Origin: Synergistaceae bacterium
GTDB lineage: Bacteria; Synergistota; Synergistia; Synergistales; Synergistaceae
NCBI GenBank assembly: GCA_030531285.1
Contig: JAUNNW010000038.1
Location: forward strand, 1-7,922
Direction of reading: 5' to 3'
DNA: 7,922 nt
The notes under the pieces are model-generated. The model did no database searches and had not been told where the DNA came from. It worked only from the letters and a program-made list of their open reading frames with translations. Positions 1 to 6,416 of the stretch are shown here, in pieces. Position numbers and translations under genes: made by a program. Positions within the stretch are counted from its first letter, which is position 1; each line of letters begins with the position of its first letter.

Positions 1-97
1 ATTCTATGAGGCAGGAACCTTCCGCGTACATGTTGCAGTTTCTTTCAAGCTTTACGCTGCGCAGTTCGTCCGCTGCGCGTCCGTCAATTCTTTTCAT
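1..97 (-). CDS. rph: Ribonuclease PH, N-terminal part (runs off the left edge)
   Basis: The minus strand from position 97 encodes 32 residues beginning MKRIDGRAADELR, with NMYAEGSCLIE near the break. This matches the opening of RNase PH (usual form MxRxDGRxxDELRPV, then YxxGSxLIxxG). RNase PH is a phosphorolytic 3'-to-5' exoribonuclease that trims tRNA 3' ends and forms a hexameric ring in the cytoplasm. The catalytic residues lie outside the window. The ATG follows the stop codon of the GerMN gene after one base. Its ribosome site GGGAG, seven bases upstream, lies inside the last codons of that gene, so translation is probably coupled. A GerM-type gene next to rph is also found in Bacillus. 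Identification rests on the conserved N-terminus only, but that signature is quite specific. Confidence 0.9.
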   Translation of the reverse strand, partial: MKRIDGRAADELRSVKLERNCNMYAEGSCLIE

Positions 98-98
98 G

Positions 99-941
99 TT
101 AAAGCTCCCACAGATCGGACAGATCAACAGGCTGCTTTACATTCGGCTGGCGGTTGTTCACGTAAAATTTTATCTTTTTTACGGAGAAATTATCCTTAAG
201 CGTAGAAAGGATACCCGTTATCAATGCCGCCGCCTGTTTTTCGTTCAGTTTCGCGATATTGCTCTCAAAACCGCTGTTGAGATTAAGATACAGCAGATTG
301 TCGCTTTTGAACAGATTGAGGATCGTTACGTCCGAAGAACCGATGCCTGCTTCCCTGAGGTTTTCAAAATACATCTCAAGCAGCTTTTTCATATCCTGTT
401 CAACAGTACCGCGTGCAATCTCAACATTGCGGACAGAAAAATTCTTTCCGTCCGGAATATACAGCTTATACGTCGCAGTTTCCGCAGTTTTAGAGGCATG
501 TGTCTCAGTTTTTGCCGGTTCATTTCTGTTTTCATGAAGCGGAGTGTTACTTTTTTCAGCAGCGTTTTCAGCAGCAGTACGGTCTTTGTGCCCCATAACA
601 TCAGCGATGTAACCTGTCCCGTAGTACCCTGCGGCAAATATAACCGCAAGGAAGACAAGCATTGCAAAAATACGGACAGCCAGCGGCGCACGGGGACGTT
701 CATCGTCTTCGTCGTAATCATCCTCCGTAGCATCGTCAAAAAGCCTGCCTTCAGTTTCTTCAAAGGCAGCTTTTTTCTTTTTCTTTTTTCCCCCGAACAG
801 GCTTCCCTTGTCAGCGTCTTCAAAGCGGCTGCGCCGCTGCGGTTCCCCGTACTCATCGTCCGTATCGTCAAAATCGTCAAACAGTCTGCCGTCCTGCTCG
901 TTGTATTCCGGATCAAAACGGCTGTATCGTCTTTCAGGCAT
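99..941 (-). CDS. GerMN-domain membrane protein with acidic cytoplasmic tail
   Basis: The 280-residue protein has three parts. Residues 1-84 are hydrophilic, highly acidic and probably disordered, with a run of six lysines at 52-57 and two copies of GRLFDD (18-23 and 65-70). Residues about 87-110 form one transmembrane helix, with basic residues before it, so the tail should be cytoplasmic. After a Thr/Ala/Glu-rich linker, residues about 157-275 resemble a GerMN domain (sporulation/spore germination type), including the YKLYIPDG opening strand, TVEQDMKKLLEMY helix and the LLYLNLNSGFES strand. GerMN domains are thought to bind partners or peptidoglycan outside the membrane; no enzyme activity is expected. 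The ATG has an excellent ribosome site (GGGAGG, eight bases upstream). It lies 49 bases after the amidase gene and one base before rph. The amidase neighbour suggests an envelope role, and nothing here indicates sporulation. Domain call is fairly sure; role is inferred. Confidence 0.82.
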   Translation of the reverse strand: MPERRYSRFDPEYNEQDGRLFDDFDDTDDEYGEPQRRSRFEDADKGSLFGGKKKKKKAAFEETEGRLFDDATEDDYDEDDERPRAPLAVRIFAMLVFLAVIFAAGYYGTGYIADVMGHKDRTAAENAAEKSNTPLHENRNEPAKTETHASKTAETATYKLYIPDGKNFSVRNVEIARGTVEQDMKKLLEMYFENLREAGIGSSDVTILNLFKSDNLLYLNLNSGFESNIAKLNEKQAAALITGILSTLKDNFSVKKIKFYVNNRQPNVKQPVDLSDLWEL

Positions 942-990
942 TTTCTATCCCTCCCGCTGTTTTTTTAAACCGCTGTATGATTCCAGCCGG

Positions 991-2502
991 TTAAAGTTTA
1001 ATATGAGTCTGTATGTAATCGACTATACCCTGCGCCAAACTGTTGACAAGGCGCTCTCTGTATGCAGCGCTGTTCAGCCTTGATGCGTCTTCCGCGCTGC
1101 TGAGATAACCCATTTCAATCAGCACGGCAGGCATTCCCGCCCCGCGAAGGACAAAAAACGGCGCCTGGCTGACTTTTCTCATCTGCAGTCCATTGGATTT
1201 AATGGTTTTATTCAGCGCTTCTATCAGCTGTGTACTCTCGCTTATTTTGTTGTTCTGCTGCATATCGCCGAGAATTTTGAGCAACAGCTTCGTTTTTTTG
1301 TCCGCGTTTTCCAGTGCTGCGACAGAGCTGACGTCCTTGCTGACTTCTTTGTTTTCTTCAATGGCAAGGCGCAGTGAATCTTTGTCGCGCGGCGAAGCCA
1401 TAAGATATATTTCAATGCCCTTTATGCTGTCGCTCGCCTTTGGAAGCGAATTGCAGTGAAGCGAGACGAAAACATCGGCATTGTGTTTGTTCGCGAAAGC
1501 CGTGCGCTCCTGAAGCTTGAGAAAAACATCCGTACTGCGCGTGTACATAACGCTGGCGCCAAAGCTTTTGAGAACTTTTCCAAGCTCGGTCGCAGCTTTC
1601 AGATTTATGTCTTTTTCACGGACACCGTGTCCTAAAGCACCAGGATCATGTGCTCCGTGTCCGGCGTCAATAACCACAACCGGACGGCGTTTCTTTGTAA
1701 AAACAGTTTTAGTGATGCCTGCAGAAGCTGCCTGAACGTACTCCGCGCTTTTTTCAACAGGCTGCTCCGCTGTCTTTTCGGGTTTCTGCAACATTTTTTC
1801 CGGTTTCGGAGCGGCAATTTCTTTTGCCGCGGTTTCTTTTTCCGCACTCTCTTTTCCGGCTGCCGTATCTTTATTTGTTCCGGATACTCCGGATTTGGCG
1901 GAAACAGTGTCCGGAGAAACACCGGTAAAATCAGTCCCGTCAGAACGCATAAGCTCGTTTCTGCGCTCATTGGAACGCTTTATGTCTTTGGTTTGATCAA
2001 CAGGCGAAATATATGCTCCGGCAACGGGCTTTACATTTGTCTTAGTTTTAACAGGGGAAGACACTGTGCTGTCCGGAACGGATTTCTTCGCAGAAAAAGA
2101 AACTGCCGCGTTAATTCCCGCAGTGCGGCAAAAACTGTTGAAAAACTTTTCCGCAGACTTATACTCCGCCCACCAGTGTCCGTCGGCAAAACAGACAGGA
2201 TCGATGAACATGCTCATAATGCCGTTGACACGGGCAATTTCGGACTTATCCCATACTTCGGCTTTTTTGCCGTTCAGGATAAACGCAGTCCCTTCCGATA
2301 TATCTTTCCTTTCACAGCCAAGCAGCTGCGCCGCCGTGTCAAGGGCGGCATACGTTCGGTTTGCCTCAGTCCTTGCCGGAATCACACCTTTGTTTACACC
2401 ATTCACAAACAGCGGCATTTCCGAAGCAACACAAGCAGAAGCCAAAACCAGCAACAGAAATGCTGCCGCAAATATTCCCGTAAAAAATGCCGCTTTCTTC
2501 AT
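991..2502 (-). CDS. Secreted N-acetylmuramoyl-L-alanine amidase (Amidase_3)
   Basis: The enzyme hydrolyses the bond between N-acetylmuramic acid and the stem peptide of peptidoglycan, a zinc reaction used in cell separation and wall remodelling. The 503-residue protein opens with a signal peptide (MKK, hydrophobic 5-23). C24 follows ASA, a weak lipobox, so lipidation is possible; ordinary cleavage near 23-26 is the alternative. Residues about 30-125 resemble the copper amine oxidase N-terminal-like domain often attached to wall enzymes (VNG strand, Leu/Ala helix, then a tryptophan-rich end). Residues 140-270 are a Lys/Ala/Glu/Pro-rich linker. Residues 273-501 are Amidase_3, with zinc ligands H282 (DAGHG), E296 (VREKD) and H349 (SLHCNS) and the catalytic glutamate E463 (LIEMGYLS), all present. 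GAGG lies eight bases before the ATG. The preceding gene ends 14 bases upstream. The domain and activity are confident; the N-terminal domain name is tentative. Confidence 0.92.
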   Translation of the reverse strand: MKKAAFFTGIFAAAFLLLVLASACVASEMPLFVNGVNKGVIPARTEANRTYAALDTAAQLLGCERKDISEGTAFILNGKKAEVWDKSEIARVNGIMSMFIDPVCFADGHWWAEYKSAEKFFNSFCRTAGINAAVSFSAKKSVPDSTVSSPVKTKTNVKPVAGAYISPVDQTKDIKRSNERRNELMRSDGTDFTGVSPDTVSAKSGVSGTNKDTAAGKESAEKETAAKEIAAPKPEKMLQKPEKTAEQPVEKSAEYVQAASAGITKTVFTKKRRPVVVIDAGHGAHDPGALGHGVREKDINLKAATELGKVLKSFGASVMYTRSTDVFLKLQERTAFANKHNADVFVSLHCNSLPKASDSIKGIEIYLMASPRDKDSLRLAIEENKEVSKDVSSVAALENADKKTKLLLKILGDMQQNNKISESTQLIEALNKTIKSNGLQMRKVSQAPFFVLRGAGMPAVLIEMGYLSSAEDASRLNSAAYRERLVNSLAQGIVDYIQTHIKL

Positions 2503-2516
2503 TGTTTCAACCTCTT

Positions 2517-3884
2517 TTACTTTCCGGCAACCGTTATGTTTTCGACAACAAGGGCAGATGCCGAAACAGCACCAAAAAACTGCACATCGGAACCCACCGC
2601 TGTTATGTTTTTCAGAAAATCAAACAAATTTGAGGCAATGGTTATACCGCTTACGGGGCGCGTTTTCTCACCGTTTTCAATCAGCAGTCCCTTGGCGCCG
2701 ACAGAAAAATCCCCGCTGACAGGGTCAATTGTATGCAATCCCATAAACTCCGTAAGGTATATGCCTTTTTTAAGCGACGAGACAAGCGCCTGCTCCGTCT
2801 CACTGCCGCCCTTCAGCACAAGATTTGAGCAGCCCGTGTTCGGAAGCGTTGAAAGTCCTCTGACGCAGTTTCCTGTCGATTTTACCCCGTCCTTGTACGC
2901 ACTCTGAAGATTGTACAGATAATTTTTCGCTGTGCCGTTTTCTATAAGCACGGTTTCATCGGTCGGCACACCTTCGGAATCCCAGCAGGAGGTTCCTGCT
3001 TTCCAGGGAATCCGCCCGTTGTCTGAAAGGGTAAAGCACTCCGAAGCAACGGTTTCGCCAAGCTTTCCTTTCATCATGGACCTGTTCTTCTGAATGTCTG
3101 TCGCGCAGAACAAATCGCCGGTAATTTCGATAAGCGATGCCGCTGCCTCCGGTTCCAGCACTATTGTGTAATTTCCCGTCTTTACCGGAGAACCTCCGAG
3201 AGCCGAAACAGCGTCTGAAACGGCGCAAAGCGCAGTTTTTTCAATATCAAGCTCGCAGAGCCTGTGCGAATCCATGCCGTACCCGCCCATCTCCGTGCAG
3301 CCGTTCTGCTGGGCGAGAACAACAGTCTCGCAGCTTGCGGAACTACCGGTCTCCCAGCCTGAAAGCCCCTCCGTCGAAGCGTAAAAATCGCTGCCTCGTC
3401 CGTCCTGCCATGCAGCAGCGCGCACGGAAACTATCCTGCTGTCCGCACTGTCTGCCAGAGCAGTAAGCTGTCTGCAGCTTTCCATTCTCTGCTGCGCAGT
3501 TATTCTGTCTATTTCAGGGTCAATCCGCAAAATTTCAGGGTCGGCAAAAAGAGGCCCGCCGCTGTAAAGAAAAACGCCATCTTCCGGCTCGGCCGCCCTT
3601 GCATTTGAAAGACTCCAGTCAAGCATTTCGGAAACGGAAGCCTTGTCAAGTTTGTCGCCGCTCGCGGCACCCTGCCGCCCGCCGTCAAGCAACACACGGA
3701 CTCCTATCGCCGAACTCGCGCCTGAAATGCACTCCTCAACCTCACCGTCCTTAAGCGAAAGGCTGTTTCCCTCGCCCTCGGAATACGAAACTTCAGCGCC
3801 TTTAGCGCCTCTGCGCTTTGCCTCGGCAAGCAGCCAGTCGGCAAGAGCCTCTATATTTTTCCTGTCCGCCGGTTTACAGCGCAT
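2517..3884 (-). CDS. pmbA: PmbA/TldE family protein
   Basis: From the ATG at 3884 the protein has 455 residues, the usual length of PmbA/TldE. This is one of two related subunits of a peptidase that acts on modified or unfolded peptides in the cytoplasm. The N-terminal domain (about 10-80) carries the family pattern of a Lys-Asp-Gly-Glu turn (KDGEVE) followed by GVRVLL. The C-terminal domain (about 220-450) has the signatures SEGVPTDETVLIENG, STGNCVRG and DFSVGAKGLLIENGE. No HExxxH zinc motif occurs, which points to the non-catalytic TldE/PmbA partner rather than TldD; no tldD lies in the window. The start codon shares one base with the preceding TAA (TAATG), typical of translational coupling. 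An in-frame GTG at 3911 would add nine residues (MGEAWSFDI) and overlap the upstream gene by 28 bases; I prefer the ATG. Confidence 0.88.
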   Translation of the reverse strand: MRCKPADRKNIEALADWLLAEAKRRGAKGAEVSYSEGEGNSLSLKDGEVEECISGASSAIGVRVLLDGGRQGAASGDKLDKASVSEMLDWSLSNARAAEPEDGVFLYSGGPLFADPEILRIDPEIDRITAQQRMESCRQLTALADSADSRIVSVRAAAWQDGRGSDFYASTEGLSGWETGSSASCETVVLAQQNGCTEMGGYGMDSHRLCELDIEKTALCAVSDAVSALGGSPVKTGNYTIVLEPEAAASLIEITGDLFCATDIQKNRSMMKGKLGETVASECFTLSDNGRIPWKAGTSCWDSEGVPTDETVLIENGTAKNYLYNLQSAYKDGVKSTGNCVRGLSTLPNTGCSNLVLKGGSETEQALVSSLKKGIYLTEFMGLHTIDPVSGDFSVGAKGLLIENGEKTRPVSGITIASNLFDFLKNITAVGSDVQFFGAVSASALVVENITVAGK

Positions 3885-4711
3885 TATATCGAAAGACCAA
3901 GCCTCGCCCACGGCAGTAAATTCTCGTCAACGTCTATGCCAAGCTGAATAGTCTGCCCGGGGTGTCCGTGGAAATCAGATCCGGCAGTCGGATACAAACC
4001 GAACCGTTTGGCTTCCTGCATATAATCGTAATTCTGATACACGCTGTTCTTGGAATACTTTGCCTCAATTCCCCAAAGACCGTAGTCCTTGAGCCTGCAA
4101 ATCAAATCTTCAAAATCTTTGCCCGTCAGCTTCGTCTGTGCAGGGTGGGCAAGCACCGGAAGACCTCCGGCTTCGATGATAAGCTCAATGCACTCGCGCG
4201 GCGTCAGCCTTTCTCTCTGCACGTAACCCGGGGTACCCACGCTCAGATATTTTGCGAAAGCCTCGCCGATTGAACTGACGTAACCCTTTTTCATAAGTGC
4301 GCGGGCAATATGCGGGCGCGCAATAACAAAACCGTGAGCCTCGGCGGCAACGTCGGCATAAACTATATCCAGCCCGTGCCCGCGAAGCTTGCGGCATATT
4401 TCAAGATTGCGCTGGTTTCTGTGTTCGCGGATAAATTCAAGTCTGCGCTCAAGCGCGCGCGTTCCCGGCTTCAGCCTGTAACCGAGAATATGCAGCGTAT
4501 AAGGGGCCTCCGCCGAAAGCTCAACACCGTTCAGCGACTGGATTCCGTGTCTGCGGCATGCTATGTCAAAATCAAGCAGTCCGTCCGTAGTATCGTGGTC
4601 GGTCAGCGTAATAAACGTCAGCCCTCTTGCCTTCGCTGCGCAGGCAAGCGCATCCGGTGTATAGGTGCCGTCCGAGTATATACTGTGTACGTGCATGTCA
4701 ATTCGTATCAT
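3884..4711 (-). CDS. PHP-domain phosphoesterase (RNase AM / nucleoside bisphosphate phosphatase type)
   Basis: The 275-residue protein is a single PHP domain with every metal-binding position visible: H7 and H9 (DMHVHS), D14, H39 (LTDHD), E64 (GVELS), H134 (ARPHIA), H189 (LAHP), and D246 with H248 (GSDFHG). Length and motifs match the YciV/TrpH group, whose characterised members remove phosphate from 3',5'-nucleoside bisphosphates such as pAp or digest short RNA from the 5' end. It lacks any polymerase segment, so it is a stand-alone enzyme and not part of DNA polymerase III or X. It should act in the cytoplasm with divalent metals. GGAGG lies five bases before the ATG. It is the first gene of the five-gene run leading to rph, preceded by a symmetric 171-base gap. 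Exact substrate is inferred from family, and histidinol phosphatase is a less likely alternative. Confidence 0.88.
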   Translation of the reverse strand: MIRIDMHVHSIYSDGTYTPDALACAAKARGLTFITLTDHDTTDGLLDFDIACRRHGIQSLNGVELSAEAPYTLHILGYRLKPGTRALERRLEFIREHRNQRNLEICRKLRGHGLDIVYADVAAEAHGFVIARPHIARALMKKGYVSSIGEAFAKYLSVGTPGYVQRERLTPRECIELIIEAGGLPVLAHPAQTKLTGKDFEDLICRLKDYGLWGIEAKYSKNSVYQNYDYMQEAKRFGLYPTAGSDFHGHPGQTIQLGIDVDENLLPWARLGLSI

Positions 4712-4755
4712 ATCTGCCTCCGTCAGCCGCTCGCTGCGCCCGTTTAAATTGCATT

Positions 4756-4811
4756 GAGCGTTAGAATCTTAACACTGTTAACAGATTTTATGCTTTATGT
4801 TCTTAACGCTC
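4756..4811. promoter_or_regulatory. Dyad-rich leader upstream of the PHP gene, possible operator or promoter
   Basis: The arms at 4756-4766 (GAGCGTTAGAA) and 4800-4811 (TTCTTAACGCTC) are inverted copies differing by one extra base. Between them sits a perfect ten-base palindrome, CTGTTAACAG (4775-4784). The motif TCTTAAC occurs twice in the same orientation (4767, 4801). On the minus strand TAAAAT occurs at 4787-4792, one mismatch from a -10 box, but no good -35 stands at the right distance. The gap falls where a new transcription unit must start or continue into the five-gene run. The symmetry is directly seen; regulatory function is inference. Confidence 0.4.
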
Positions 4812-4825
4812 TTATTTTCAACCAA

Positions 4826-4884
4826 AGACCTTCTTGTGCCTTAAGGGTACGAAGCAAGGTCTCCCCAATTGGCACTTGGTAATT
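4826..4884 (-). repeat. AATTACC intergenic repeat with hairpin, copy A
   Basis: Read on the minus strand this begins AATTACCAAGTGCCAATTG (4866-4884), overlapping the stop codon of the GAF gene. It is followed by an imperfect hairpin whose outer arms are AGACCTT and AAGGTCT (4826-4832 and 4856-4862) with a CCTTAAGG palindrome in the loop. The opening 19 bases match copy B at 6795 in 15 of 19 positions. The hairpin is followed on the minus strand by TTTGGTTG, so it might also work as a weak terminator for the GAF gene. Confidence 0.5.
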
Positions 4885-5695
4885 ATTCTTTCGCTCTCAG
4901 CGCATAAACCGCCTGTGCAGTCAAAGCCGCAAGCAGGGAAAGCTTGTCCTTGTCTTCCGCAGAGAAAAACGACGGTATGCGTGAATCTATTTCAATTACG
5001 CCAAGCACCTCGCCGCAGGCGGTCATAGGCGCTGCTATCAGCGAACGCGCCTCCTTGTAAAGCGGCAAATCCTTCTCAAAAACAACCGAAACACGTCTGT
5101 AAGGAAGCATACCGGCATAGCATTTCCAGACAACGCCGCCTGCCCTGCTCAGCTTCCGGCTCGGTTTGCCATCATGTTCCGGAAGATACAGGACTCCGGC
5201 ACCGTCGGCGAGAAGCACAAACACTTTGCATGAAGGCTGCATCCTTTGCAGAAGCGCCTGAGCCTTCCAGGCTGCCTCCGCATCGCTCGCGCAATAGGAC
5301 AAAACGTCCGCGAAAGCGCTCATTTCAGGGAGCACAGAACGCATCATATCGCGGTAATGCAGCACAAAACCGCAGGCAACGCACATAGCCGCCAAAAGCA
5401 GGACAACGTCCGTCCAACTGAAAATATCCGTCATTGAACCTGTTATCGCAACCGCCGAGCATATCGCAAGATTGGTTCTGTGCGCCCATCTGCCGAATGC
5501 GGTCAGTCCCAGAAACGATGAGATAAGCACCAATGCAAACAGGGAAACGGAACTGCACGCTGCCGACGCATAACTTCCGGCGAGCAGAAAAACAATCCAG
5601 CCAATCTGCGTCCAAAAACTTTTGTGTACGAAAATAACAGACTTTCGTGCTGCCGGTTTCTCAGTCTGCTTCTTTTTTCTAAATCCAAGTTTCAT
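4883..5695 (-). CDS. Membrane-anchored GAF-domain protein
   Basis: From the ATG at 5695 the protein has 270 residues. A basic N-terminus (KLGFRKKK) is followed by about four hydrophobic helices (roughly 29-46, 49-67, 75-91 and 96-113), then a cytoplasmic GAF domain at about 125-267. The GAF signature is clear: RSLIAAPMTACGEVLGVIEID, then FSAEDKDKLSLLAALTAQA at the C-terminal helix. GAF domains bind small molecules or serve as signalling modules, but no kinase, cyclase or HTH output domain is attached, so it may sense or relay through a partner. Its ligand cannot be read from the sequence. The start overlaps the phosphoesterase gene by 17 bases, with GGGAAG ten bases upstream. An alternative ATG at 5713 would add six residues but has no ribosome site. 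Ends at copy A of an intergenic repeat. Confidence 0.75.
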   Translation of the reverse strand: MKLGFRKKKQTEKPAARKSVIFVHKSFWTQIGWIVFLLAGSYASAACSSVSLFALVLISSFLGLTAFGRWAHRTNLAICSAVAITGSMTDIFSWTDVVLLLAAMCVACGFVLHYRDMMRSVLPEMSAFADVLSYCASDAEAAWKAQALLQRMQPSCKVFVLLADGAGVLYLPEHDGKPSRKLSRAGGVVWKCYAGMLPYRRVSVVFEKDLPLYKEARSLIAAPMTACGEVLGVIEIDSRIPSFFSAEDKDKLSLLAALTAQAVYALRAKE

Positions 5696-6224
5696 CAAAC
5701 AAATGCTTCCCATCCAGTGTTAAAATCGAAATCCCCGCGGAATCCGCCACCGCAACGGATGCCGGCTGTGTTCCCAAAGGACGCGACGCAGAACCGGGAT
5801 TGACAAAAATAACATCTCCGAACCTCTCAATCTTTGCAACGTGAGTATGACCGGAAATCACAAGAGACGCACCGGCGTTTGCGGCATCGCGTCTGAGCAG
5901 CGCCGGATTATTCCCGTGAGCCATGGCGACAATTCTGCCGTTCCAGTCCACCGAAACAAACGGCTGAAGAACGGGCAGAAGCAGCTCCTGATCGCTGAAA
6001 CGGTCGCAATTGCCCATCGCCGCAAAAACCTCGCAGGAACAGACATTTATCTCATTTGCCAAACTGTCAGTCACAAAAGCTCCGTCGTAATTATGCATCA
6101 GCACATCGCCGGCATGAAAAATCGCACCGCAGCCGGAAAAAAGCTCAACCGCCTTTCTCCATGCAGCAACATCGCCGTGTGTATCAGAAATAATACCTAT
6201 CTTCCCGCATTCGAGCTTAAGCAC
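5679..6224 (-). CDS. YfcE/MJ0936-type metallophosphoesterase
   Basis: The protein is a small calcineurin-like phosphoesterase of about 181 residues, the usual size of the YfcE/YsnB group, which hydrolyses phosphodiesters with two metal ions in the cytoplasm; natural substrates are unsettled. All motifs are present (numbering from the GTG at 6224): D14 and H16 (SDTHGD), G39-D40 (HAGD), N72 (GNCD), H103 (AHGN), H126 and H128 (SGHTH), and the family marker NPGSASRPLG. There is no ATG near the start. I choose GTG at 6224 because AAGGG stands about eight to nine bases before it and the sequence then opens close to the family norm (short lead, KIGIISDTHG). GTG at 6233 and TTG at 6254 are alternatives, but the TTG coincides with the likely transcription start from the TATAAT at 6260-6265. 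It begins the first minus-strand unit and overlaps the GAF gene. Confidence 0.88.
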   Translation of the reverse strand: MLKLECGKIGIISDTHGDVAAWRKAVELFSGCGAIFHAGDVLMHNYDGAFVTDSLANEINVCSCEVFAAMGNCDRFSDQELLLPVLQPFVSVDWNGRIVAMAHGNNPALLRRDAANAGASLVISGHTHVAKIERFGDVIFVNPGSASRPLGTQPASVAVADSAGISILTLDGKHLFDETWI

Positions 6225-6259
6225 GCCAACCACCCTTTTGCCACAATCAGCCAAAATAT

Positions 6260-6289
6260 ATTATAGCGCAGATTGCGCATTTTTGTCCC
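6260..6289 (-). promoter_or_regulatory. Candidate sigma-70-type promoter for the phosphoesterase gene
   Basis: On the minus strand a perfect TATAAT (6260-6265) is preceded by GGGACA (6284-6289), four of six matches to the -35 consensus, with an 18-base spacer. The spacer contains the short inverted repeat GCGCA-GAT-TGCGC (6266-6278), which could be a binding site. Transcription would start near 6253, about 30 bases ahead of the preferred GTG. The -10 is strong; the -35 is weak. Confidence 0.55.
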
Positions 6290-6298
6290 CGTCAAAAG

Positions 6299-6315
6299 TT
6301 TTGCCGCCGGCAAAA
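6299..6315. promoter_or_regulatory. Perfect inverted repeat in the divergent promoter region
   Basis: TTTTGCC and GGCAAAA form a seven-base perfect dyad around a three-base centre, GCC. It lies between the two divergent promoters, where no transcript needs to end, and it is not followed by a run of T in either direction. An operator shared by both promoters is therefore more likely than a terminator. Function is inferred. Confidence 0.4.
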
Positions 6316-6353
6316 TTACAGGACAGAACGGCTTGGGATTTTTTTGCTTTTCT

Positions 6354-6384
6354 TTGTGCGGCAGTGCGCGGATTGTAATATAAT
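6354..6384 (+). promoter_or_regulatory. Candidate sigma-70-type promoter for the 121-residue gene
   Basis: A perfect TATAAT stands at 6379-6384. The best -35 is TTGTGC at 6354-6359, only a three-base match with a 19-base spacer, so recognition may need an activator. GTGCG occurs twice, eight bases apart (6356 and 6364), across the -35. The gap to the ATG at 6417 is short and holds the ribosome site. Confidence 0.5.
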
Positions 6385-6416
6385 ATCCCTGACAACAGAC
6401 AACGGAGGCAGGAAGA

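Noticed and set aside
6..968. Long plus-strand open frame of 320 codons opposite the GerMN gene
   Set aside because: It runs antisense to a gene with a recognisable domain and strong ribosome site, has no domain of its own, and its low-complexity Ser/Phe/Val composition is what the opposite strand of acidic codons gives.
2503..2516. Possible promoter between PmbA and the amidase
   Set aside because: Only 14 bases separate the genes, and they are taken up by the ribosome site of the amidase.
1648..2907. Plus-strand open frame of 419 codons across the amidase and PmbA genes
   Set aside because: It spans two genes on the other strand whose catalytic or signature motifs are intact, and its Arg/Cys/Phe-rich product resembles no protein. 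The opening is chance from codon bias.
3885..3911. GTG start nine codons earlier for PmbA
   Set aside because: It would overlap the PHP gene by 28 bases with a poor ribosome site, whereas the ATG forms a TAATG junction with the PHP stop.
6225..6254. TTG start giving a ten-residue longer phosphoesterase
   Set aside because: The TTG falls at the expected transcription start from TATAAT (6260-6265) and has no ribosome site; the extra residues have no counterpart in the family.
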